DNA of 13,169 nt, taken from assembly GCA_004322325.1 (NCBI GenBank), contig SCTP01000139.1, positions 1 to 13,169 on the forward strand, read 5' to 3'. Below, one piece after another: positions 1-5,899 of the stretch (position 1 is the stretch's first letter; the number at the start of each line of letters is the position of its first letter). A program made the translations under genes and the position numbers. The stretch is from Gammaproteobacteria bacterium (GTDB taxonomy: Bacteria; Pseudomonadota; Gammaproteobacteria; DSM-16500). The notes beneath the pieces were generated by a model. That model was not told where the DNA came from and did no database searches. It saw only the letters and a program-made list of their open reading frames with translations.

Positions 1-925
1 TGTCTTCGGCCCTTTAACCGATTGGACCTCGCCCCCCTTCGAACCACACATCCGCGATGGCTATTTATACGGCCGTGGCGCCTCTGACATGAAAGGCGCT
101 CTCGCCGCCATGATCATCGCCGCCAAACAGTTTGTGAAAGAAAACCCTCACTTCCCAGGCTCCCTCGGCTTCCTCATCACCAGCGATGAAGAAGCCCACG
201 CCATCAATGGCACACGCAAAGTCATCGACGTCTTAGAAAAACGCGGTGAAAAAATCGATTATTGCATCATCGGCGAACCCAGCAGTGATACGTTCATCGG
301 CGATCAAGTTCGCATCGGCCGGCGTGGCTCCTTGCACGGTCAACTGACCCTCCACGGCAAACAAGGCCATGTCGCCCATCCACATCTCGCTAAAAACCCT
401 ATCCATCTCTGCTTACCCGCCCTGCACGAATTCGTTCAAACCGAATGGGACAAAGGCAACGACGACTTTCCCGCCACTACCCTCCAAATCACCAATATTC
501 ATGGCGGTACCGGTCCCACTAATGTCATCCCTGGCCACCTCGATATCATCTTCAATTTCCGCTTCTCTACCGCCGTCACTATCCCTGAGCTGCAAAAACG
601 CACCGAAGCGATTCTCCACAAACATGGCTTAACCTACGATCTCAAATGGGAAATCGGCGGCGAACCGTTCCTCACACAAAAAGGCATGCTGATCACCGCC
701 ACGCAACTCGCTATCAAAGACATCACCGGCCTCGACGTCAAACTCTCCACTGGCGGCGGCACCTCCGATGGACGCTTTATCGCCCCCACGGGTGCCAAAG
801 TCATTGAGCTAGGGGTTTCGCATGCCACCGCGCATCAAATCGATGAATGCGTACGGGTGGAAGATTTAAAAACATTAGTGACAATTTATGATAAGTTATT
901 AAAAATTTTACTACATCAGACCTAA
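1..925 (+). CDS. dapE: Succinyl-diaminopimelate desuccinylase, 5'-truncated
   Basis: DapE is a cytoplasmic zinc amidohydrolase (M20 family) that cleaves N-succinyl-LL-diaminopimelate to LL-diaminopimelate and succinate, in the lysine and meso-DAP pathway. The reading frame is open from base 2, so the gene starts upstream; the first ATG seen (89) is internal, because conserved family sequence (WTSPPFEP, DGYLYGRGASDMKG) precedes it. About 307 residues are visible of roughly 375 in E. coli, so some 70 N-terminal residues, including the first metal-binding His, lie outside. Visible ligands by family knowledge are the bridging Asp in GASDMKG (visible residue 29), the catalytic Glu-Glu in TSDEEAH (63-64), the Glu in IIGEPSS and the late His in ATAHQIDE. 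The lid/dimerisation domain lies in the middle. Codons favour C in third position until the last ~30 codons, which turn AT-rich. It is followed by 52 nt and a tRNA gene. Confidence 0.95.
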   Translation, partial: VFGPLTDWTSPPFEPHIRDGYLYGRGASDMKGALAAMIIAAKQFVKENPHFPGSLGFLITSDEEAHAINGTRKVIDVLEKRGEKIDYCIIGEPSSDTFIGDQVRIGRRGSLHGQLTLHGKQGHVAHPHLAKNPIHLCLPALHEFVQTEWDKGNDDFPATTLQITNIHGGTGPTNVIPGHLDIIFNFRFSTAVTIPELQKRTEAILHKHGLTYDLKWEIGGEPFLTQKGMLITATQLAIKDITGLDVKLSTGGGTSDGRFIAPTGAKVIELGVSHATAHQIDECVRVEDLKTLVTIYDKLLKILLHQT

Positions 926-977
926 TCAGCATTGCACTCTCTTGCATTCTAGTTTAACCTTACGCGCAGTCTTGAAT

Positions 978-1066
978 GGAGAGATGTCCGAGCGGCTTAA
1001 GGAGCACGCCTGGAAAGCGTGTATACGTTTAACGACGTATCGAGGGTTCGAATCCCTCTCTCTCCG
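978..1066 (+). tRNA. tRNA-Ser, anticodon GGA
   Basis: This is a class II tRNA that reads UCC and UCU codons. The acceptor stem pairs GGAGAGA (978-984) with TCTCTCC (1059-1065), with discriminator G1066. The anticodon stem is CACGC (1005-1009) with GCGTG (1017-1021), and the loop CTGGAAA puts anticodon GGA at 1012-1014. A long variable arm (TATACG...CGTATC) precedes the T arm, GAGGG TTCGAAT CCCTC (1042-1058). The length (89 nt) and long variable arm are typical of serine tRNA. No CCA is encoded: AATA follows the discriminator, so the end must be added by nucleotidyltransferase. A weak -35-like TTGCAC (932-937) lies upstream without a convincing -10. The 4.5S RNA begins only 12 nt downstream. 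Confidence 0.96.
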
Positions 1067-1078
1067 AATACAAAACTG

Positions 1079-1194
1079 ATAGTAGCGAGTATTGGTCGCT
1101 TCGCGACGATAAGCTGTGAACCCCGCCAGGTCCGGAAGGAAGCAACGGTAACAGCCGACGCGGGCGCCGAAGAAGGGCTGGTGCTCGCTACTAT
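1079..1194 (+). ncRNA. ffs: 4.5S signal recognition particle RNA (small bacterial type)
   Basis: This RNA scaffolds Ffh in the signal recognition particle, which delivers inner-membrane proteins to FtsY and the Sec translocon. The conserved domain IV core is clear: CCAGGTCCGGAAGGAAGCA (about 1126-1144), with the GGAA tetraloop and the asymmetric-loop sequences that bind Ffh, closed by CCCGC (1122-1126) pairing with GCGGG (1160-1164). The two ends pair perfectly over 11 bp (ATAGTAGCGAG 1079-1089 with CTCGCTACTAT 1184-1194), which sets the limits used here; the mature ends may differ by a few bases. The size of about 116 nt matches gammaproteobacterial 4.5S RNA. With only 12 nt between it and tRNA-Ser, it is probably processed from a shared transcript. 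dnaX follows, as in many gammaproteobacteria. Confidence 0.95.
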
Positions 1195-1211
1195 AAGTTT
1201 TGACCGATTCA

Positions 1212-1249
1212 AGATAGACTTCACTTAACTATTAAGGTGAATCTAATCT
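1212..1249 (+). promoter_or_regulatory. Hairpin covering the dnaX ribosome-binding site
   Basis: Bases 1212-1228 and 1232-1249 are complementary over 16 pairs with three single-base bulges (C1219, one G at 1236/1237, A1245) and a three-base loop. The dnaX Shine-Dalgarno AAGGTGA (1234-1240) lies wholly inside the 3' arm, and the stem ends directly before the ATG at 1250. Seen directly: the complementarity. Inferred: it could reduce dnaX translation or act as a processing signal for the upstream 4.5S RNA. There is no U-tract, so it is not a canonical terminator. Confidence 0.6.
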
Positions 1250-2785
1250 ATGAGCTATCAAGTATTAGCCCGCAAATGGCGACCCCGCCGCTTCAAAGAT
1301 ATGGTAGGACAAGAACCTATCTTACGCATGCTATCCAATGCCCTCGAACAAAAACGTCTTCATCATGCTTATTTATTAACCGGTACGCGCGGTGTAGGTA
1401 AAACAACGCTAGGCCGCATTTTGGCCAAATGCTTAAACTGTGAAACTGGCCCAACGCCAGATCCATGCGGTCAATGTCATGCGTGCCAAGCGATTGATGT
1501 CGGTCAATTTTTGGATTTATTCGAAGTCGATGCCGCTTCTCGTACTAAAGTCGAAGATACACGTGAGTTACTGGATAATGTGCTCTATCCGCCAACACAA
1601 GGCCGTTATAAAGTTTATTTAATCGACGAAGTTCACATGCTTTCTAATCATAGTTTCAATGCCTTGCTTAAAACATTGGAAGAACCACCTGAGCATGTCA
1701 AATTTATTCTAGCAACGACCGATCCTAAACGATTGCCTATTACTATTCTGTCCCGTTGTTTGCAGTTTCATTTAAAACGTATTACCCCCGAACAAATCGC
1801 CAAACATTTACAGCATATATGCCAGGCAGAAACGATTACGCATGATCTTCCCGCCTTAGATAAATTAGCCAAAGCAGCGGATGGTAGTATGCGTGATGCG
1901 CTCAGTTTGTTAGACCAAGCCATTGCCTATGGGCATAGCGCGGTTAATCAGCATGACGTCTGCGGCATGTTAGGCAGCATGGCGCAAGATGAATTGCTGC
2001 CGTTGCTGGAAGCGCTTGCTGCGCAAGATGGTAAGCAATTGTTAGAGAAGGTAGCGCATTTAGCAGAGCTTGCGCCTGACTTTCATCAAGCGTTGGAAGA
2101 ATTGATTAGTCTCTTTCATCAAATCGCCATCGCGCAAGTCGTGCCCCAGGCAGTGAAACAAGAAGAAGCCATTATGTCACTTGCCAAATGTTTTGCGCCG
2201 GAAGATGTACAGCTTTATTATCAAATTGCTCTCCTCGGCCGACGCGATTTAGCCATCACACCCAGCCCGCAACAAGGCTTTGAAATGACCATGCTGAGAA
2301 TGTTGGCATTTAAACCCACTAACCCGTCAGTGCGAGGAACAGAGCAACGCAGCAATCTCCCTCCTCCTCCACCAGCACCAACAACGCCGGCACCTCAAGC
2401 AGCAGCCTCTCCTTCCATCCCAGATTGGCGCTCTTTACTCCCCAAATTAGGCTTAACCGGCATGGCACACGCGCTCGCATCCAATTGCATTTTAGAACAA
2501 ATCGCCGGCAATAAAGTCATTCTCTCCCTATCCAACACCCATCAACCCATGCTGAATCAAAAATTAAAAGACCGTCTCGCCGAAGCCTTAAGCCGTCAAT
2601 TACAACAACCGATTCAACTTGAAATTAACGTCACCTCTTCCGACTTAATGACGCCCGTCAAACAACATCAACAAGAACAAGAACAACGCCTAGCTCAAGC
2701 AACGCGCACGATGATGGAAGATCCACAGGTGAAAAAATTAATCGATATGTACGATGGCACACTTGAGATTTCCTTTGTCAGCTAG
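1250..2785 (+). CDS. dnaX: DNA polymerase III subunit tau/gamma
   Basis: DnaX is the ATPase of the sliding-clamp loader and ties the polymerase cores to the DnaB helicase. The AAA+ core is complete: Walker A GTRGVGKT (45-52), a zinc site C64, C73, C76, C79, Walker B VYLIDEVH (122-129), and a sensor/arginine-finger stretch FILATTDPKRLPITILSRC. Domain III runs to about 365. It is followed by a short Pro/Ala-rich linker (about 368-390) and a C-terminal domain (about 391-511) that resembles the alpha-binding domain V of tau, so this is a full tau form. At 511 aa it is shorter than E. coli tau (643) mainly because the linker is short. I see no A-AAA-AAG slippery heptamer of the kind that makes gamma in E. 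coli. The start at 1250 is preceded by AAGGTGA at good spacing. It heads a cluster with ybaB and recR. Confidence 0.97.
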   Translation: MSYQVLARKWRPRRFKDMVGQEPILRMLSNALEQKRLHHAYLLTGTRGVGKTTLGRILAKCLNCETGPTPDPCGQCHACQAIDVGQFLDLFEVDAASRTKVEDTRELLDNVLYPPTQGRYKVYLIDEVHMLSNHSFNALLKTLEEPPEHVKFILATTDPKRLPITILSRCLQFHLKRITPEQIAKHLQHICQAETITHDLPALDKLAKAADGSMRDALSLLDQAIAYGHSAVNQHDVCGMLGSMAQDELLPLLEALAAQDGKQLLEKVAHLAELAPDFHQALEELISLFHQIAIAQVVPQAVKQEEAIMSLAKCFAPEDVQLYYQIALLGRRDLAITPSPQQGFEMTMLRMLAFKPTNPSVRGTEQRSNLPPPPPAPTTPAPQAAASPSIPDWRSLLPKLGLTGMAHALASNCILEQIAGNKVILSLSNTHQPMLNQKLKDRLAEALSRQLQQPIQLEINVTSSDLMTPVKQHQQEQEQRLAQATRTMMEDPQVKKLIDMYDGTLEISFVS

Positions 2786-2850
2786 ATTTATGGGGCGAGG
2801 ATCTATAAAATGCAAGCAAGATTATTTTTTACTTATGGGGAATAAGGCAA

Positions 2851-3198
2851 ATGTCAACCAAACCAACCAACGAAAAACTCGGTCTTAACGACATCATGAA
2901 ACGGGCGCAAGAAATGCAGAAAAAGCTGCAAGATATTCAAAAACAAGTGGCTGAAATGGAAGTGATTGGCCAATCTGGCGGCGGTGCAGTCAAAATTGTG
3001 ATGACCGGTCAGCATTATGCGAAGAAAGTGACGTTGGATCCGAATGTGTTAAAAGAAGATAAATCCATCATCGAAGACTTAATTGCAGCTGCTATCAATG
3101 ATGCAACGGATAAAATCGAGCGTAATTTGCGCGATAAAATGGGTAGCTTAACAGGTATTAAATTACCAGAAGGCTTTAGCGAAGATACAACTCGGTAA
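2851..3198 (+). CDS. ybaB: YbaB/EbfC nucleoid-associated protein
   Basis: This small DNA-binding protein of the YbaB/EbfC family forms dimers with a tweezer shape and is thought to affect nucleoid structure and gene expression. The 115-aa length fits the family (E. coli 109). Seen are an N-terminal amphipathic helix rich in K, Q and E ([20 protein letters not shown]), the glycine stretch [14 protein letters not shown] typical of the first beta strands, and the C-terminal [22 protein letters not shown] signature. Start at 2851 follows GGGGAATAAGG. It lies 65 nt after dnaX and 5 nt before recR, the usual order. The gap from dnaX holds a repeated TTATGGGG (2788-2795 and 2833-2840) and a TATAAA (2804-2809) with no suitably spaced -35, so I do not call a promoter. 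Confidence 0.96.
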   Translation: MSTKPTNEKLGLNDIMKRAQEMQKKLQDIQKQVAEMEVIGQSGGGAVKIVMTGQHYAKKVTLDPNVLKEDKSIIEDLIAAAINDATDKIERNLRDKMGSLTGIKLPEGFSEDTTR

Positions 3199-3203
3199 TC
3201 ATC

Positions 3204-3800
3204 ATGCGCTTTAGTCCTTTATTGGAGCAATTGATTGAAGCATTTCGTTGTTTGCCAGGCGTTGGGCCGAAAACCGCTCAACGCATGGCTTTACAGCTGC
3301 TAACGCGCGGTCGTGATAATGGTAAGCGTTTAGCGAAAACATTGCATGAAGCGATGGATTGCATTACCCATTGCCAGTCGTGTCGTATTTTCAGTGAAAC
3401 AGCCTTATGTGAGATATGCGCTTCGCCGCATCGGGATGGGGCGTTGTTATGTATTGTCGAAAATCCCATTGATGTGACCGTGATCGAGCAGATGACTCAT
3501 TTTCGAGGAAAATATTTTGTGTTGCTGGGGCATTTATCACCGTTAGATGGCATTGGGCCAGACGAGATTGGTATTGCGCAATTGCAAACTCACTTTGCTA
3601 ATGGGCAGATCAAAGAAGTGATTTTGGCAACGAACCCGACAGTGGAAGGAGAAGCCACCGCGCATTATATTTCAGAGTTGGCTAAGCAGCATGCCTTGAA
3701 AGTAACGCGCATTGCACGTGGTATTTCCATTGGTGGTGAAATCGAATACGCCGGGCCTGATACGCTAGCACATGCGTTTGCGGGTAGAGAGACGATTTGA
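3204..3800 (+). CDS. recR: Recombination mediator RecR
   Basis: RecR works with RecO (and RecF) to load RecA on SSB-coated gaps during recombinational repair. The 198 aa match the family (about 200). Domains in order are a helix-hairpin-helix ([13 protein letters not shown], 17-29), a four-cysteine zinc finger (C57, C60, C69, C72), a Toprim domain starting at [14 protein letters not shown], and a C-terminal Walker-B-like/strand region ([20 protein letters not shown]). All key cysteines are present. It begins 5 nt after ybaB, without a strong Shine-Dalgarno, so it may depend on translation of ybaB. Its TGA (3798-3800) overlaps the ATG of the next gene by one base. Confidence 0.97.
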   Translation: MRFSPLLEQLIEAFRCLPGVGPKTAQRMALQLLTRGRDNGKRLAKTLHEAMDCITHCQSCRIFSETALCEICASPHRDGALLCIVENPIDVTVIEQMTHFRGKYFVLLGHLSPLDGIGPDEIGIAQLQTHFANGQIKEVILATNPTVEGEATAHYISELAKQHALKVTRIARGISIGGEIEYAGPDTLAHAFAGRETI

Positions 3801-4714
3801 TGCAAGCAATCATTGTCTTCTTATTTACTTTACTTTTCTCACTCACCTCCTATGCCGATCAACTTATCATCGAACCAGATATGGGCCGCGAACCGCTCGT
3901 TCAGGCTATTCAACATGCTCATTACTCCATAAAATTAGTGATGTATGGATTTACCGACCGCCAATTATTAGAGTCACTTTTAGAGCAAAAAGCAAAAGGT
4001 CGAACGGTAGCCATTCTATTAGAACAAACTCCCTATAAAGCGGAAGATGAAAATATTAAAACGATTGAAACTTTGAAAGAGCATCACATTAACTGGCAAG
4101 GCAGTATTCCACCGCTTAAATTAATCCATCAAAAAACGTTGCTTATTGACGATCAAGAAGCCATCGTCATGACACTTAATTTTACTCATTCCGCCTTTAA
4201 AAACGATCGTAACTTTGCTCTTATTATTGATGATCCTAAACGGGTGAAAGAAATTGACGATACATTTTCTGCTGACTGGAATCATCACGCTATTCATCAC
4301 ACTTCTTCCGATGTGATTTGGAGTCCGGATAATAGCCGTGCGCAATTAATGAAATTAATTTCTCAAGCTCACGACACTATCGATATCTACGCGCAAGATT
4401 TGAATGATTACCGCATTATCGGCAGCTTAGCAAAAGCAGCGCGAAAAGGGGTAAACGTGAAAATTATCACTTCTGCGAATTTACGAGCAGGGAAACTCAA
4501 TTATCTGACTCGTGCGGGGGTAAAGATTCATCGTAATGAGCAGCATTATATTCACGCTAAAGTGTTTATTATCGATCAACAAAAAGCTGTTGTGGGTTCC
4601 ATCAACCTCACATCAGCTTCGTTAGATGATAATCGTGAGCTTTCTGTCGTGACAGAAGATACGAACGTTATAAAACAACTTTTGACGGTGTTTGATAAGG
4701 ACTGGACATCATAA
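3800..4714 (+). CDS. Secreted phospholipase D-family protein with two HKD motifs
   Basis: This 304-aa protein has a complete pair of phospholipase D catalytic motifs: H110-Q-K112-x4-D117, followed by NFT, and H252-A-K254-x4-D259, followed by GSINLT. Family members include cardiolipin synthases, phospholipase D and the Nuc endonuclease, so the substrate (phospholipid or nucleic acid) cannot be read from the sequence. The N-terminus is a typical signal peptide: hydrophobic IIVFLFTLLFSL then SYA, with likely cleavage before DQLI (about residue 19). This predicts a periplasmic, envelope or exported enzyme. I chose ATG 3800, which overlaps the recR stop, over the TTG one codon upstream. The overlap suggests translational coupling with recR. 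The two halves are similar in layout, as usual for the family. A terminator follows the stop codon. Confidence 0.88.
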   Translation: MQAIIVFLFTLLFSLTSYADQLIIEPDMGREPLVQAIQHAHYSIKLVMYGFTDRQLLESLLEQKAKGRTVAILLEQTPYKAEDENIKTIETLKEHHINWQGSIPPLKLIHQKTLLIDDQEAIVMTLNFTHSAFKNDRNFALIIDDPKRVKEIDDTFSADWNHHAIHHTSSDVIWSPDNSRAQLMKLISQAHDTIDIYAQDLNDYRIIGSLAKAARKGVNVKIITSANLRAGKLNYLTRAGVKIHRNEQHYIHAKVFIIDQQKAVVGSINLTSASLDDNRELSVVTEDTNVIKQLLTVFDKDWTS

Positions 4715-4718
4715 AAAA

Positions 4719-4746
4719 ACAGGAAGAGAAACCATACTCTTCCTGT
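4719..4746. terminator. Bidirectional terminator between convergent genes
   Basis: A perfect 10-bp stem ACAGGAAGAG (4719-4728) / CTCTTCCTGT (4737-4746) closes an 8-nt loop. On the minus strand the stem is followed by an uninterrupted T-run (complement of A4713-A4719), a canonical tail for the gene at 4763-5410. On the plus strand the tail is weaker (CTGATTTTA), ending the dnaX-ybaB-recR-PLD cluster. Confidence 0.85.
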
Positions 4747-4762
4747 CTGATTTTACCTGATT

Positions 4763-5410
4763 TTACATGGATATGAATTTATTATAACGCTCTTCTTCCT
4801 CTACCGGTTCAGATTCTAGCGTAACAACAGAAGCCGTTATTTTTGCTGGCGGAGCAATAGAAACTTCAAGTGGCTGCGGCTCAAGTGGTGGCACAAGGTT
4901 TGACTTATCAAAAGTAGTCACATTTTGTAATACAGTCTGGTAAAGACGTCGGTGTATTTGCAGAGATAACATATGCTTTTGGAATCGATGATATTTACCT
5001 AAAGCCAACAAGCGACTAGTTTTATCAACTAAATTATCATCAGTCATACCCACTATATGTGGAATACTTGTACATAAGTAACTTCTATCTGCTTGAGTAA
5101 GTCTATTTAAAAAAGGAGTCAAACTCAAAGCATAGCCTAAATAACTTTTTTCGGGATTAATATATTCATTCCCTCTGATATGCTCATCAAGAGAAAAAAG
5201 TGCTCCCGCAAAAATTAAATAATCTTCTTGCGATGATGAATAAGCATTTAAGTCTTCGATTAGTTTATCAATTTCTTTTGTTTGTTCATGACGCTGAGGT
5301 GGTAATTTGCTGATATCCTTTTCTGCACCATGATTTTTTAAAAGTTGACGCTTCGTCTCTTGATATCTTTTAAGCATTTCACTGAAAGATGGAAATTTGA
5401 AAGCTAGCAT
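4763..5410 (-). CDS. Unrecognised protein; candidate type IV-secreted effector
   Basis: I do not recognise the family of this 215-aa protein. It has no signal peptide, no clear membrane segment and no known catalytic motif. The N-terminal ~75 residues are charged and look helical (FSEMLKRYQETKRQLLKNHG, then a Lys/Glu-rich stretch). The middle (75-165) looks helical too, with alternating hydrophobic and polar residues. Residues 170-200 are Pro/Val rich and probably disordered. The last 18 residues are acidic then mixed: LESEPVEEEERYNKFISM, with Glu at -9 to -12, -15 and -17, and Ile/Phe at -3/-4. That matches the E-block type of C-terminal signal known for Legionella Dot/Icm effectors. The start is well supported by AAAGGAG eight bases upstream of ATG. 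Base composition is more AT-rich than the flanking genes. It is monocistronic, with a strong terminator, and convergent with the PLD gene. Effector status is inference only. Confidence 0.75.
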   Translation of the reverse strand: MLAFKFPSFSEMLKRYQETKRQLLKNHGAEKDISKLPPQRHEQTKEIDKLIEDLNAYSSSQEDYLIFAGALFSLDEHIRGNEYINPEKSYLGYALSLTPFLNRLTQADRSYLCTSIPHIVGMTDDNLVDKTSRLLALGKYHRFQKHMLSLQIHRRLYQTVLQNVTTFDKSNLVPPLEPQPLEVSIAPPAKITASVVTLESEPVEEEERYNKFISM

Positions 5411-5431
5411 TGAATACTCTCCTTTGTAAGT

Positions 5432-5458
5432 AAAAATTCCCAGAAACCATTCTAGGGA
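5432..5458 (-). terminator. Probable intrinsic terminator of mpl-apaG
   Basis: On the minus strand, TCCC-T-AGAA and TTCTGGGA pair over 8 bp with one bulged base around the loop TGGT (5438-5458). The stem is followed by ATTTTTA (5437-5431). It lies 34 nt after the apaG stop codon. It also lies in the leader of the next minus-strand gene, so that gene's promoter must be at or downstream of it, or transcription must read through. Confidence 0.5.
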
Positions 5459-5491
5459 TGAATTCTTAAGAAAGTATTAAGCAGATTCATA

Positions 5492-5899
5492 TCAATGTAA
5501 CCGCGACCGAAAAGTCTTAGTAATAGAAGTCGGCGCACTTAAAATAAATTTCGGGATTTCTACGATAAAATGCTCATCCTCTAAATTTTGCATTTCATAA
5601 TAACCTTCCATCGTCCCTTGCGGCACAGCTAATTGGCAATAACTCACATAATGAAATGGTTTATTCGGTTTGATCAGCGGCTGTAACCCAACGACCCCAA
5701 CCCCTTGTATTTCTTCAATCTTACCCGACATATCAATAATACGCCAAAAACGATTCAGCAATTGCACAATCTCAGGACTTTGATTAGTAATCGAGACTTC
5801 ATAAGACCAAACAAATTTATGATTATCTGGATCTGATTGCGCCGCTACATAACTGGGTGATGCTTTTACAATAATTTGATCATTCTTTTTTATGCTCAT
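5492..5899 (-). CDS. apaG: ApaG (DUF525) protein
   Basis: ApaG proteins have a single fibronectin-III-like beta fold (ApaG/DUF525 domain). The exact function in bacteria is unsettled; links to Co2+ resistance and nucleotide (Ap4A) metabolism come from its operon in enterics. The 135-aa length is close to E. coli ApaG (125). Family motifs seen are F-W-Y-E-V-like FVWSYEVSITNQS, LLNRFWRIID, GVGVVGLQPLIKP and the C-terminal YVSYCQLAVPQGTMEGYYEM, which contains the conserved GxMxGxY. Its ATG overlaps the mpl stop (ATGA, 5896-5899), so it is translationally coupled to mpl. Here it is paired with mpl rather than with the ksgA-apaG-apaH cluster of E. coli. No frameshift or missing segment is seen. 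Confidence 0.95.
   Translation of the reverse strand: MSIKKNDQIIVKASPSYVAAQSDPDNHKFVWSYEVSITNQSPEIVQLLNRFWRIIDMSGKIEEIQGVGVVGLQPLIKPNKPFHYVSYCQLAVPQGTMEGYYEMQNLEDEHFIVEIPKFILSAPTSITKTFRSRLH

Noticed and set aside
926..977. Promoter for tRNA-Ser from TTGCAC (932-937)
   Set aside because: No convincing -10 lies 16-18 nt downstream; the best hexamer matches at only three positions.
1095..1107. Separate small hairpin GTCGC-TTC-GCGAC in the 5' arm of the 4.5S RNA
   Set aside because: CTTCG here can also pair with CGAAG at 1168-1172 in the normal long hairpin, so no unusual structure is needed.
997..1228. Open frames on both strands across the tRNA and 4.5S RNA
   Set aside because: They fall over two clear structural RNAs and show no protein family features.
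2725..2745. Run of A residues near the end of dnaX as a frameshift site
   Set aside because: The run reads GTG AAA AAA TTA, which is not an in-frame X-XXY-YYZ heptamer, and lies close to the C-terminus, so it would not yield a gamma-like product.
2775..2809. TTGTCA and TATAAA as a ybaB promoter
   Set aside because: The two boxes are good individually but 23 nt apart, too far for a sigma-70 promoter.
3797..3799. TTG start for the phospholipase D-family gene
   Set aside because: The next codon is ATG at 3800, which overlaps the recR stop and starts a good signal peptide.
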